Shown: one piece after another, positions 33,801-41,351 of the stretch | Numbering within the stretch: position 1 is the first letter of the stretch | Layout of the letters: the number at the start of each line of letters is the position of its first letter | DNA from: Kordiimonas marina | Lineage (GTDB): Bacteria; Pseudomonadota; Alphaproteobacteria; Sphingomonadales; Kordiimonadaceae | Assembly: GCF_023006325.1 (NCBI RefSeq) | Contig: NZ_JAINDF010000002.1 | Coordinates: 62,001-126,000 of the forward strand | Direction of reading: 5' to 3' | DNA: 64,000 nucleotides | Translations under genes and position numbers: made by a program | The notes under the pieces: model-generated | What the model was told of the DNA's origin: nothing | What the model saw: only the letters and a program-made list of their open reading frames with translations | The model's database searches: none

Positions 33801-35384
33801 AAGCTCCGGCATTCCACGCCGGGTGTGATGCTGATCTCACCGCCGCCGCACCATGATATCTATTCGATCGAGGACCTGGCGCAGCTCATCTATGACCTGA
33901 AGCAGATCAACCCGCGCGCCAAGGTATGCGTGAAGCTGGTCTCGTCCGCCGGGATCGGCACCATCGCCGCCGGTGTCGCCAAGGCACACGCCGACGTGAT
34001 CCTGGTGTCCGGCCATTCGGGCGGCACGGGGGCAAGCCCGCAAACCAGCATCAAATATGCTGGTACGCCGTGGGAAATCGGCCTTGCTGAGGTCAACCAG
34101 GTGCTGACCCTCAATGGCCTCCGTCACCGCGTGAAGCTGCGGACCGATGGCGGCATCCGCACCGGCCGTGACGTGGTGATCGCCGCCATGCTCGGCGCCG
34201 AGGAATTCGGTGTCGGCACGTCGTCGCTCGTCGCCATGGGCTGTATCATGGTGCGCCAGTGCCATTCCAACACCTGCCCAGTGGGCGTGTGTACGCAGGA
34301 CGAAGCCTTGCGCGCCAAGTTCGAAGGCACCGCCGACAAGGTCGTGAACCTCTTCAGCTTCATCGCCGAAGAAACCCGCGAAATCCTGTCGGAGCTGGGC
34401 GTCAATCATCTGAATGACATCATCGGCCGTACCGATCTCCTGAACCAGGTCAGCCGCGGGGCCGAACATCTGGACGACCTCGACCTCAACCCGCTCCTCG
34501 TGCAGGTTGGCGGACGGGGCAACCGTTCCATCTGCACGCTCGAAGGCCGTAATGAGGTGCCGGATACGCTCGACGCCCAGATGCTGGATGACGCCAAGGC
34601 CGTGTTCAGCAAGGGTGAGAAGATGCAGCTGACCTATTCGGTGCAGAATACGCTGCGCGCCATCGGCACGCGTTTCTCGTCCGAGATTACCCGCACGTTT
34701 GGCATGACCGGCCTCAAGCCCGGCCACGTGACCGTGCGGCTTCGCGGGTCCGCAGGCCAGTCGCTCGGCGCTTTTGCCGTGCAGGGCCTGAAGCTTGAAG
34801 TGGCGGGCGACGCCAACGACTATGTCGGCAAGGGCTTGTCCGGCGGCACCATCGTCGTCCGGCCGTCGAACCGCTCCACCTTCACCGCGCGGGAGAATAC
34901 CATCATCGGCAACACCGTCCTTTATGGCGCTACAGCGGGCAAGCTGTTCGCGGCGGGCCAGGCCGGGGAACGCTTCGCGGTCCGCAACTCGGGCGCGGAT
35001 GTGGTGGTTGAAGGCTGTGGGGCCAACGGCTGCGAATATATGACCGGCGGCAACGCCGTTATTCTTGGCTCCGTCGGCGATAACTTCGGCGCCGGCATGA
35101 CTGGCGGCATGGCCTTCGTGCTCGATGAAGACGGCACGTTCGAGGAGCATGTGAACGACGAATCGGTCGTGTTCGCCCGGCTTGAAAGCGCCCATTGGGA
35201 AGCTGTCCTGAAGGCCCTGATTGAGGAGCATGTTCAGGAAACCCATTCGCGTTGGGGGGCGACCGTGCTCTCGAACTGGGAGGCGAAAAAAGGCACCTTC
35301 TGGCAGGTGGTTCCCAAGGAAATGCTAAGCCGTCTCGACCATCCGCTCAGCGATCAGGAACCGGCCCGGGCACTCAGTGCTTGA
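30876..35384 (+). CDS. gltB: Glutamate synthase large subunit GltB
   Basis: A 1502-aa glutamate synthase large chain. The N-terminal glutaminase nucleophile is Cys24 in EHDACGVGLVAALDG; the residues before it form a propeptide that is removed. The FMN-binding synthase domain lies about 830-1230, with the 3Fe-4S cysteines in CIMVRQCHSNTCPVGVCTQ. The C-terminal GXGXG beta-helix domain is visible in the Gly-rich GKGLSGGTIVV and VVVEGCGANGCEYMTGG stretches. It ends about 100 bp before the GST gene, with no strong terminator. Confidence 0.97.
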   Translation: MQTFNDHIPGPQGLYDPADEHDACGVGLVAALDGKPSRKVVLMGIEALKAIWHRGAVDADGKTGDGAGIHVEIPQEFFKEHVRATGHDIHDGKLAVGMVFLPRIDLSAQETCRTIVETEILNFGYTIYGWRQVPVDIDVIGEKAEATRPEIEQIMIANAKGVDEETFERELYLIRRRVERAVIQAQVGDFYICSLSCRSVIYKGLFLAEQLSTFYPDLLDKRFVSSFAVYHQRYSTNTFPQWWLAQPFRMLAHNGEINTIRGNKNWMKSHQIRMAAVAFGENSEDIKPVVPHGASDSAALDAVFEVMVRAGRSAPMVKTLLVPEAWTNKMSMPEAHRSMYAYTNSVMEPWDGPAALAATDGRWVIAGLDRNGLRPMRFTVTADGYLVVGSEAGMVTVEDEDVREKGRLGPGQMIALDLKEGRFYHDREIKDLLAASQPFEEWVKDLLAIDDLPGFRGPEEPDFSGEELRRRQVMAGLSHEDLELILHPQVATGKEAIGSMGDDTPLAVLSSKYRNLSHYFRQNFSQVTNPPIDSLREHRVMTLKTRFGNFANVLDSGHTQAGAIVLDSPVISNREWKVLLKHFGDSAQVIDATFDVHEGPGALRAAIDRIRREAEDAVRAGRGHIFVTDENLGPNRAPVPMILATGGLHTHLIQQGLRTFTSLNVRASECLDPHYFAVLIGAGATTVNAYIAEDCIIDRHSKGLFGDMDLNTAVTRACDAIDQGLLKILSKMGISVISSYRGGNNFEALGLSRSLVAEFFPGMPTKISGIGLAGIEQKILEQHAKAYGGEKPSLPIGGLYRFRRGEEVHAYDGQLIHLLQSAVSEDNYAKYLTYSKGLSKLPPVNLRDLLGFKKPAKGVALEDVESITQIRKRFITPGMSMGALSPEAHETLAIAMNRIGAKSVSGEGGEDSKRYKPYENGDNANSPIKQVASGRFGVTAEYLNACEELEIKIAQGAKPGEGGQLPGFKVTEMIAKLRHSTPGVMLISPPPHHDIYSIEDLAQLIYDLKQINPRAKVCVKLVSSAGIGTIAAGVAKAHADVILVSGHSGGTGASPQTSIKYAGTPWEIGLAEVNQVLTLNGLRHRVKLRTDGGIRTGRDVVIAAMLGAEEFGVGTSSLVAMGCIMVRQCHSNTCPVGVCTQDEALRAKFEGTADKVVNLFSFIAEETREILSELGVNHLNDIIGRTDLLNQVSRGAEHLDDLDLNPLLVQVGGRGNRSICTLEGRNEVPDTLDAQMLDDAKAVFSKGEKMQLTYSVQNTLRAIGTRFSSEITRTFGMTGLKPGHVTVRLRGSAGQSLGAFAVQGLKLEVAGDANDYVGKGLSGGTIVVRPSNRSTFTARENTIIGNTVLYGATAGKLFAAGQAGERFAVRNSGADVVVEGCGANGCEYMTGGNAVILGSVGDNFGAGMTGGMAFVLDEDGTFEEHVNDESVVFARLESAHWEAVLKALIEEHVQETHSRWGATVLSNWEAKKGTFWQVVPKEMLSRLDHPLSDQEPARALSA

Positions 35385-35456
35385 CCTGGGACCTGGGGTT
35401 GAACAAGGGCAATTTCAGAAAGCGACACAGGACTGTCGTTTGGTGATTGGCGGCCT

Positions 35457-35479
35457 CCCTTTCTTGCGTTAAGAAGGGG
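35457..35479 (+). promoter_or_regulatory. Hairpin masking the GST ribosome site
   Basis: CCCTTTCTT (35457-35465) pairs with AAGAAGGGG (35471-35479), nine pairs including one G-U, loop GCGTT. The right arm is the Shine-Dalgarno of the GST gene (ATG at 35486). No T-run follows, so it is not a terminator for gltB. Confidence 0.45.
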
Positions 35480-35485
35480 GCTGTC

Positions 35486-36154
35486 ATGCCAACTCTTTAT
35501 CATCACTGGCTCAGTCCTGCCGCTCGTTTTGTTCGCGTGCTTCTCGCCGAGAAGCGCGTCGATTTCGACTTGCGGCTGGAAAAAGAGTGGGAACGCCGCC
35601 CGGCGTTCCTGGCGCTCAATCCGGCCGGTGAAGTGCCGGTGCTGGTGATGGATGACGGCCATGCCTATTCGGGCGTGATGGCCATTGCCGAATATCTGGA
35701 AGAAGTGATCCCGGAGCCGCCGCTTTTGATCGGCGACGCCGATGAACGCTATGAAATCCGCCGCCTGATGGGCTGGTTCCACACCAAGCTCGGCACCGAG
35801 GTCACGCGTCATACCGTGCAGGAAAAGCTGTTCAAGCGCTTCCTCGGTATGGGCGAACCCGATTCGGAGGCGATTCGCTGCGCCGCGCATAACCTGCGTA
35901 CCCACCTGAAATACATCACCCACCTGGCCGAACGGCGGCATTATCTCGCCGGCCAGCAGTTCACCATGGCGGATGTCGCCGCGGCGGCGCACCTATCGGT
36001 GGTTGACTATTTCGGCGATATCGCGTGGGAAAACTGGCCCGTAGTGAAGGACTGGTATGTGCGGGTGAAATGCCGCCGTGCCGTGCGCGCGCTGCTTACC
36101 GACCGCATCACCGGGCTGACCCCGGCCAAACATTACGCCGAACTGGATTTCTAA
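35486..36154 (+). CDS. Glutathione S-transferase family protein
   Basis: A 222-aa GST. The thioredoxin-like N-terminal domain starts MPTLYHHWLSPAARFVRVLL and carries the cis-Pro loop NPAGEVPVLVMDDGHAYSGV, with the glutathione-binding E-S/G turn replaced by YSGVMAIAEYLEE. The helical C-terminal domain includes YLAGQQFTMADVAAAAHLSV, the usual N-capping box region with an Asp. The substrate is unknown. I chose the ATG at 35486, preceded by AAGGGGG. queG starts 1 bp after its stop, so the two are cotranscribed. Confidence 0.88.
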   Translation: MPTLYHHWLSPAARFVRVLLAEKRVDFDLRLEKEWERRPAFLALNPAGEVPVLVMDDGHAYSGVMAIAEYLEEVIPEPPLLIGDADERYEIRRLMGWFHTKLGTEVTRHTVQEKLFKRFLGMGEPDSEAIRCAAHNLRTHLKYITHLAERRHYLAGQQFTMADVAAAAHLSVVDYFGDIAWENWPVVKDWYVRVKCRRAVRALLTDRITGLTPAKHYAELDF

Positions 36155-36155
36155 G

Positions 36156-37217
36156 ATGCCTGCGCCCGGCGATATCCGCGCCGCGCTTGAGTTGAAGGCC
36201 AAGGAGCTGGGTTTCGACCAGATCGGCTTTACCGGGGCGGAAACCAGTGAGGCTTTTGTGGCTGCCTTGCGCACCTTCGTGGCCGAAGGCCGCCACGCCA
36301 GCATGGACTGGATGGCCGATCGCCTGTTTCACCGCGAAAACCCCAAGAACCTGTGGCCCGAGGCCAAAACCGCCATCATGCTCGGCGTCAACTATGGCCC
36401 CAAGGACGACCCGCGTCCGCTGCTTGCGGCGCGGGATGTCGGCAATATCTCGGTCTATGCCCGGGGCAAGGACTATCACGACATCATCAAGAAGCGGCTG
36501 AAGGCGCTCGGCCGGTATATGGCGGAGACCTGGGGCTGCCAGCTCAAGGTGTTCGTAGACACCGCGCCGGTGGCTGAAAAACCGCTCGCGGCGCAGGCCG
36601 GGCTCGGCTGGCAGGGCAAACATACCAATCTGGTGTCGCGTGAGTATGGCAGTTGGCTGTTCCTGGGGGCTATCCTGACCGACATGGAGCTGCCCGTGGA
36701 CGCAGCGCACCGGGACCAGTGCGGCAGCTGCCAAGCCTGCCTTGATGCTTGCCCGACGAACGCTTTCCCGGCCCCGTACCAGATCGATGCCCGGCGCTGC
36801 ATCAGCTACCTGACCATCGAACACAAGGGTCCGGTGCCGGAAGAATTCAGGAAGGCGCTCGGCAACCGCATCTATGGCTGTGACGACTGCCTGGCCGCCT
36901 GCCCCTGGAACAAGTTCGCGGAGGTAAGCCGCGAAGCTGCCTTTCATGCCCGGGTGGAGCTGGGCGCCCCCGCGCTCGCCGACCTGGTCAGGCTCGATGA
37001 CGCGGCCTTCCGCACGGTCTTCTCCGGCAGTCCGATCAAACGCATCGGCCGGGACCGGTTTGTCCGCAACGTCCTCTATGCCATCGGCAACAGCCATGAC
37101 CCAAGCTACTTGCCAGCGGTCCGCGAATTGTGCAACGATACCAGCATAGTTGTCCGCGATGCCGCCTTATGGGCGCTCGCTGAGCTTGGGGGAGCAAATG
37201 GGGACACATATAGCTGA
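36156..37217 (+). CDS. queG: Epoxyqueuosine reductase QueG
   Basis: A 353-aa cobalamin- and iron-sulfur-dependent enzyme that reduces epoxyqueuosine to queuosine in tRNA, the last step of the pathway. Two 4Fe-4S motifs are visible: CGSCQACLDACPTNAF (about residue 189) and CDDCLAACPWNKFA (about 244). The cobalamin-binding region includes DTAPVAEKPLAAQAGLGWQG, and the C-terminal HEAT-like part ends LPAVRELCNDTSIVVRDAAL. Its stop overlaps the start of the next small gene by 20 bp. Other queuosine genes are not in the window. Confidence 0.96.
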   Translation: MPAPGDIRAALELKAKELGFDQIGFTGAETSEAFVAALRTFVAEGRHASMDWMADRLFHRENPKNLWPEAKTAIMLGVNYGPKDDPRPLLAARDVGNISVYARGKDYHDIIKKRLKALGRYMAETWGCQLKVFVDTAPVAEKPLAAQAGLGWQGKHTNLVSREYGSWLFLGAILTDMELPVDAAHRDQCGSCQACLDACPTNAFPAPYQIDARRCISYLTIEHKGPVPEEFRKALGNRIYGCDDCLAACPWNKFAEVSREAAFHARVELGAPALADLVRLDDAAFRTVFSGSPIKRIGRDRFVRNVLYAIGNSHDPSYLPAVRELCNDTSIVVRDAALWALAELGGANGDTYS

Positions 37218-37554
37218 CGGGGCCCGGCTGGGGGCCTATGAACGGCAGGAAGCTGGCAAGCGCAGTGCCTTTGGGCGCGTGATGGTTGCCTTGGTCCTGC
37301 TGCTTTCGGCGGTCTGGTATGTGGGCGGAAGGCCTGCATCACCGGCGCAGATTGTTGCGGCCAAAGTGGTCGCGCTCAAGGCCATGCCGGATGGCTGGCG
37401 GGTGGTAACGGTCCGCCTTCAGGACGGCAAAACCCGTGAGATCAGGACGCTGGCGCCCTTCTTCTTCAAACCCGGATACAAGGCCGAAGTGGGCATTTAC
37501 AAGCGCCCGCTGCTTGCCGACCAATATGACATTGTCGGTGAAAGCAAGTCCTGA
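37198..37554 (+). CDS. Small membrane-anchored protein, unknown function
   Basis: A 118-aa protein I do not recognise. One hydrophobic segment at about residues 27-43 (VMVALVLLLSAVWYVGG) follows a short cytoplasmic N-terminus. The C-terminal 70 residues look like a small beta domain (GWRVVTVRLQDGKTREIRTL). I chose the ATG at 37198 because GGGGGAG precedes it; this start lies inside the end of queG (20-bp overlap), which fits translational coupling. It is the last gene of the GST-queG run; a strong terminator follows. Confidence 0.7.
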   Translation: MGTHIADGARLGAYERQEAGKRSAFGRVMVALVLLLSAVWYVGGRPASPAQIVAAKVVALKAMPDGWRVVTVRLQDGKTREIRTLAPFFFKPGYKAEVGIYKRPLLADQYDIVGESKS

Positions 37555-37577
37555 GACTTTTCGCGCTGAAAAGAAAA

Positions 37578-37613
37578 CGGCCGGAGCATATCTGCCCCGG
37601 CCGCTATTATTTT
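37578..37613. terminator. Bidirectional terminator
   Basis: Stem CGGCCGG/CCGGCCG (37578-37584 with 37597-37603) followed by CTATTATTTT on the plus strand and TTTTCTTTTC on the minus strand. It separates the queG run from the convergent DEAD-box helicase gene. Confidence 0.7.
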
Positions 37614-37632
37614 AGGTTAAGCCTTAGCCCTT

Positions 37633-39486
37633 TCAGGCTGCGCGCTTTTTGAAAAACACTTTGTCGCCGCCAGCCTTTTTGCCGCCAGCTTTGGGGCCTT
37701 TACCGGTGGCTGTTTTCTTGCGCGGTGCACTGTCTTTGCCAGCCTTGAAAGGCTTTTTGCCCCGGCCTTCTTCGTTGCGCTTGCCTTTGAAGCCACCGGG
37801 CTTGCCGGCTTTGAAGTCATCCCGCTTTTCGCCATCGGCGTCGCGGCGCTTGGCACGGAATTCCTTGGGCTTGTCGCCATCGAATTCTTTGCGCTTGCCG
37901 CGGAACTCAGACGATTTCTCACCGTCGAATTCCTTACGCTTGCCCTGGAATTTACCAGCTTTGTCGCCGGTGAATTCCTTGCGCTTGCCGCGGAAATCGT
38001 TGGATTTGTCGCCATCAGCGTCCCGACGTTTAGCGCGGAAGTCGCTGGATTTTTCACCGTCGAAATCCCGGCGCTTGGCGCGGAATTCCTTGGGCTTGTC
38101 GCTATCGAATTCTTTGCGCTTACCGCGAAACTCGGACGGCTTCTCGCCGTCGAATTCCTTGCGCTTGCCCTGGAATTTGCCGGCCTTTTCGCCATCAAAC
38201 TCTTTGCGTTTACCGCGGAAACTGTCGCGCTTGTCGCCGGTTGCTTCACGGCGCTTGCCGCGGAACCCGTCGGCCTTGCCACGGTTGCCTTCGAAGCGCT
38301 TGCCACCACCACGGTGTTCGGGGCGGACATGCTCCCGGCGCTTGCCGATCGCCTGCGGGAACGGGTTGTCTTCGTCCACTTCGATCGGCTCTTTGATCAG
38401 CCGCTCGACTGCACGCAGAAGGCCGATCTCACCACGGCTACAGAAGGTGTAGGCGGTACCGGACTGACCGCCACGGGCGGTCCGGCCGATCCGGTGGACA
38501 TAGCTTTCCGCCTCAACCGGGACATCGGTGTTGAAGACGTGGGTGACGTCCTGAATGTCGATGCCGCGGGCGGCAACATCCGTGGCGACCAGGAAGTCGA
38601 TCCGGTCGTCGCGGAAATTCTGGATGATGCGCTGGCGCTGGCGCTGCTGCTTGTCGCCATGAATGGCGTCCGCTTTCAGGCCGTGCCCGATCAGCACGTC
38701 GCTCAGTTCATCGGCTTCCCGTTTGGTACGGGTGAAAATCAGCGCTTTGTAGACCTGCTTCTCCTCAAGCATATGCAGGAGAAGGTCGGTTTTGGTTTCG
38801 CGCGCCGTGAACATAACCTTGTGGGTCAGGTTGTCCGCGATCGTCGCCTGCGGCGTGATCTGGATATGCTCCGGCTCCTTGAGAAGCGTGTTCGCAAGGC
38901 CCTTGATCGCATGGTTCATGGTGGCCGAGAACATCACCGACTGGTGGCCCACAGGCAGCTTCGAAGAGACGATACGGACATCGTCGACAAAGCCCATGTC
39001 GAGCATGCGGTCAGCTTCGTCGAGAACGAAATAACCGGTCTCATCGAGATAGATGTTGCCCTGCTTCATATGGTCCATCAGGCGGCCAGGGGTGGCGACA
39101 AGAATGTCGACGCCGCGGCGCAGGATATGGATCTGGGTGCGGTAAGGCGCCCCGCCATAAATGGTGCAGCATTTAACTTGGGTAAAACGTGCCAGGTCCT
39201 GGATCGCGCGGGTGATCTGCATGGCAAGCTCACGCGTCGGCGCAAGGATAAGCGCACGCGGCATGCCCGGCTTCGGCTTGTCTTCAGCCAGGATCAGACG
39301 CTCCAGCATCGGCAGGACGAAGGCCGCGGTCTTGCCGCCGCCGGTTTGGGCAACGCCAATCACGTCGTTTCCGTTCATCAGCGCCGGAATGGTCGCTGAC
39401 TGGATCGCGGTCGGGGTGGTGAAATTTTGGTCGTCGAGTGCACGCAGCACCTGCGCGCTCAAGCCGAGCGCTGCAAAGTCAGTCAT
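37633..39486 (-). CDS. DEAD-box RNA helicase (RhlE-like) with repeat tail
   Basis: A 617-aa ATP-dependent RNA helicase. The RecA core (about residues 1-375) shows the Q motif (FTTPTAIQSATIPAL), Walker A AQTGGGKTAAF, DEADRMLDMGF, SATMNHAI, the motif TDVAARGID and HRIGRTARGG. The RhlE-like order and QTKVF-free core suit roles in rRNA assembly or mRNA decay. The tail is striking: after a short linker, residues 408-557 are ten 15-residue repeats of the form FRGKRKEFDGEKPSE, followed by a 60-residue Lys/Gly-rich end. The start ATG at 39486 directly precedes the conserved FAALGL motif. Confidence 0.93.
   Translation of the reverse strand: MTDFAALGLSAQVLRALDDQNFTTPTAIQSATIPALMNGNDVIGVAQTGGGKTAAFVLPMLERLILAEDKPKPGMPRALILAPTRELAMQITRAIQDLARFTQVKCCTIYGGAPYRTQIHILRRGVDILVATPGRLMDHMKQGNIYLDETGYFVLDEADRMLDMGFVDDVRIVSSKLPVGHQSVMFSATMNHAIKGLANTLLKEPEHIQITPQATIADNLTHKVMFTARETKTDLLLHMLEEKQVYKALIFTRTKREADELSDVLIGHGLKADAIHGDKQQRQRQRIIQNFRDDRIDFLVATDVAARGIDIQDVTHVFNTDVPVEAESYVHRIGRTARGGQSGTAYTFCSRGEIGLLRAVERLIKEPIEVDEDNPFPQAIGKRREHVRPEHRGGGKRFEGNRGKADGFRGKRREATGDKRDSFRGKRKEFDGEKAGKFQGKRKEFDGEKPSEFRGKRKEFDSDKPKEFRAKRRDFDGEKSSDFRAKRRDADGDKSNDFRGKRKEFTGDKAGKFQGKRKEFDGEKSSEFRGKRKEFDGDKPKEFRAKRRDADGEKRDDFKAGKPGGFKGKRNEEGRGKKPFKAGKDSAPRKKTATGKGPKAGGKKAGGDKVFFKKRAA
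37816..38265 (-). repeat. Ten in-frame 45-bp repeats in the helicase tail
   Basis: Ten uninterrupted units of 15 codons, consensus F-R-G/A-K-R-K/R-E/D-F/A-D-G-E/D-K-x-x-x. Units 2-5 match units 7-10 better than they match their neighbours (FQGKRKEFDGEK occurs only in units 3 and 8; FRGKRKEFD-x-DKPKE only in 4 and 9), so a five-unit, 225-bp block appears to have been duplicated. Confidence 0.9.
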
Positions 39487-39635
39487 TCTTGTGTCCTATC
39501 GGTTCCCGGCTTCGGCAATATGCTTCAGGCCGCCATTAAATTCAGGCGGGAACTCTATTTCCTAAACCGGACAGGAACACCGAACACTCTCGGACTGACT
39601 TGGGTCTGTGCGACATCGCACGGAAATTTCGTTCA

Positions 39636-39666
39636 ACAAAATAGCCCGGCTTATCAGACCGGGCCT
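39636..39666 (-). terminator. Probable terminator of the DUF1223 gene
   Basis: GCCCGG/CCGGGC stem (39644-39649 with 39659-39664), followed on the minus strand by CTATTTTGTT. It lies in the 324-bp gap 39487-39810, which otherwise would hold the helicase promoter and leader; I see no clear promoter hexamers or gene there. Confidence 0.5.
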
Positions 39667-39810
39667 CGCGCCCGGCAAACCGGGGCGTCGTTTTCGCCGC
39701 CGCGCTGATAACCTGCTTTTGAGGGAATTGTCAAGGAAAGCTTTTGCACCGCCCCACGGCAGGAACGGTGAAAATGTGTGGTTCAGCTGGATGATACAGG
39801 CAGAAAAGCC

Positions 39811-40617
39811 TTACGGCATACTTGCCTTGAAAACCTTCGGCGGCGTGTTGAGCGTCAGGCTGGCGGCGCCGACGATCGGACCATGGCGGTAGCCGCTTTG
39901 CAGCAGGATGGCGACATGATCAGCCCCTGCGGCTTCCCCGCGTTTGGCATCCAGGCTCAGGCTCACAGCCCGGCCGTCCCAATCCTTGAGGATGTCGGTC
40001 CGGCGCACGACATTGGTATAGTGCAAGAGACGGCCGCTGTTTTCGCCGCCGCCGACTTCAACCTCGGCGTCGCCCAGATACCAGACCACGCGGACAGTCG
40101 CATCTTTCTTGAGGGCGGTTTCCGGCAGGCTCACGCTGATGTGGCTGCCGGACTGCTTGATGACCGGGCTCACGAACAGCGACTTGATCGCCCGTTCTTT
40201 AGCGATTCCCATGCGGATTTCATCGGGTTTGGAGCCGACACACTGGAGGCGGCCATCGAACACCATCTGGGGCGTGAAGACGCCGCCACGGCCCAGGCGC
40301 TTGTTGTAAGCGGCCTGCCGCATGCCGTTGTTCGGTTTGGCGAACGTGTCTTCCCAGCCGAGCCTGTCCCAGTAATTGACCGGCCATGACAGGGTCAGGA
40401 TACCCGGGCGGTCACGGAGCGACCGCAGGGCGGCGTCGGCCGGAGGGCAGCTTGAACAGCCCTGGCTCGTGAACAGCTCGATGACGACAAGGCGCTGGTT
40501 GGCTGTGCCATTATCCGGCCCTGCGCCGTTTACCGGCTGTGCCGTTTGGGCAGGCGTCTGCGCATGGGCGAGGCCGCCAAACACCAATAGAAGCGCAACT
40601 GTTAACCACTTTCTCAT
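39811..40617 (-). CDS. DUF1223 thioredoxin-like secreted protein
   Basis: A 268-aa exported protein of the DUF1223 family. The signal peptide covers residues 1-19 (ends GLAHAQ). A low-complexity linker precedes the domain start VVIELFTSQGCSSCPPADA, whose C-x2-C in a thioredoxin-like setting suggests redox activity. Further family stretches are LSWPVNYWDRLGWEDTFAKP and YNKRLGRGGVFTPQMVFDGR. The function in the periplasm is unknown. It is divergent from a PAS_5-like gene with under 50 bp between starts. Confidence 0.87.
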   Translation of the reverse strand: MRKWLTVALLLVFGGLAHAQTPAQTAQPVNGAGPDNGTANQRLVVIELFTSQGCSSCPPADAALRSLRDRPGILTLSWPVNYWDRLGWEDTFAKPNNGMRQAAYNKRLGRGGVFTPQMVFDGRLQCVGSKPDEIRMGIAKERAIKSLFVSPVIKQSGSHISVSLPETALKKDATVRVVWYLGDAEVEVGGGENSGRLLHYTNVVRRTDILKDWDGRAVSLSLDAKRGEAAGADHVAILLQSGYRHGPIVGAASLTLNTPPKVFKASMP

Positions 40618-40663
40618 GTTTTTAACTTACTGATGAGGAGGGTCACTGACCAATCACCTGTGT

Positions 40664-41254
40664 GTGAGTATTGCGGTTGCTATAGCGAAAACCGCGCCGT
40701 GTTTGAACCTTTATCTTTGCAGGCTTGGGAATATAGTGACTGTATCTTTTATTTCTCTCGACAGTGCGGAACGGATCAAGCGCCCTTTTGGCGAGGTCTA
40801 TTATTTTCCGATCGCTGATGGGTTGCCTGATCTGCCGATCTTCTCTGAAGTGATCGACCTGTTTGCCTTCAGGCGCAGGAAGGCCCCCGTGCCTCAAAAA
40901 ACATCCTTCAATTTCAGGGATTTGAGAGGCTGGCACGCCCGCTTCAGCCTGACGAAGTTCAATGACGATTACAGCGACGGCCAGATCAGAATCCTTGGTG
41001 AGGACTATAAGATGCTGTTCGGCGGTGCGCTCAAGCAGGGCATGTCCATGTCCGATACAGACAATGAGAAACTGCCCGGCCTGGTCCAGTATTTTGGCCA
41101 GCTGCTGACCCGCCCGGCCATCGGCTACTTTACCGGCAGCTTGCCTGAAATGGGCCGTGAGCATGTCAAAGCGGATATTCTGGACTTCCCGGCAACGGAT
41201 GCGGAGGGCAGGAACCGTTTCATTCTCTCCTTTATCCGGGAAAGAGTCCGGTGA
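40664..41254 (+). CDS. PAS_5-like domain protein
   Basis: A protein of up to 196 aa similar to the single-domain PAS_5 (PF07310) proteins of alphaproteobacteria, of unknown function. The PAS core is suggested by FSLTKFNDDYSDGQIRILGEDYKMLFG followed in register by shorter strands; key residues are GEDYKMLFGGAL and the C-terminal GREHVKADILDFPA. The frame begins with a GTG at 40664 without a close ribosome site. A GTG at 40736 would give 172 aa and drop a Cys-rich stretch, so the start is uncertain. A second PAS protein of this kind lies at 54201-54752. A terminator shared with acnA follows. Confidence 0.7.
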   Translation: MSIAVAIAKTAPCLNLYLCRLGNIVTVSFISLDSAERIKRPFGEVYYFPIADGLPDLPIFSEVIDLFAFRRRKAPVPQKTSFNFRDLRGWHARFSLTKFNDDYSDGQIRILGEDYKMLFGGALKQGMSMSDTDNEKLPGLVQYFGQLLTRPAIGYFTGSLPEMGREHVKADILDFPATDAEGRNRFILSFIRERVR

Positions 41255-41301
41255 AGTACCGGGCTTCGTGAGGGGACCTCAGCTATCCGGATAGATATAA
41301 G

Positions 41302-41330
41302 AAAAGGGCGACCCGAGGGCCGCCCTTTCT
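41302..41330. terminator. Bidirectional terminator (PAS gene / acnA)
   Basis: Perfect 8-bp stem AAAGGGCG/CGCCCTTT (41303-41310 with 41321-41328) with short T-runs on both sides, between the convergent PAS_5-like gene and acnA. Confidence 0.75.
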
Positions 41331-41351
41331 GCATTTGGGGCTTACCGGGCC

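Noticed and set aside
31551-35246. Long antisense frames within gltB
   Set aside because: GltB motifs (Cys24, Fe-S cysteines, GXGXG repeats) fix the coding strand; the antisense frames show no domain.
37816-38265. CRISPR-like evenly spaced repeats
   Set aside because: The 45-bp periodicity is continuous, in frame and without unique spacers, so it is a protein repeat, not a CRISPR array.
37649-38452. A 267-codon frame antisense to the helicase tail
   Set aside because: It exists only because the sense repeats lack antisense stops; its product is a simple Pro/Arg/Ser/Leu repeat.
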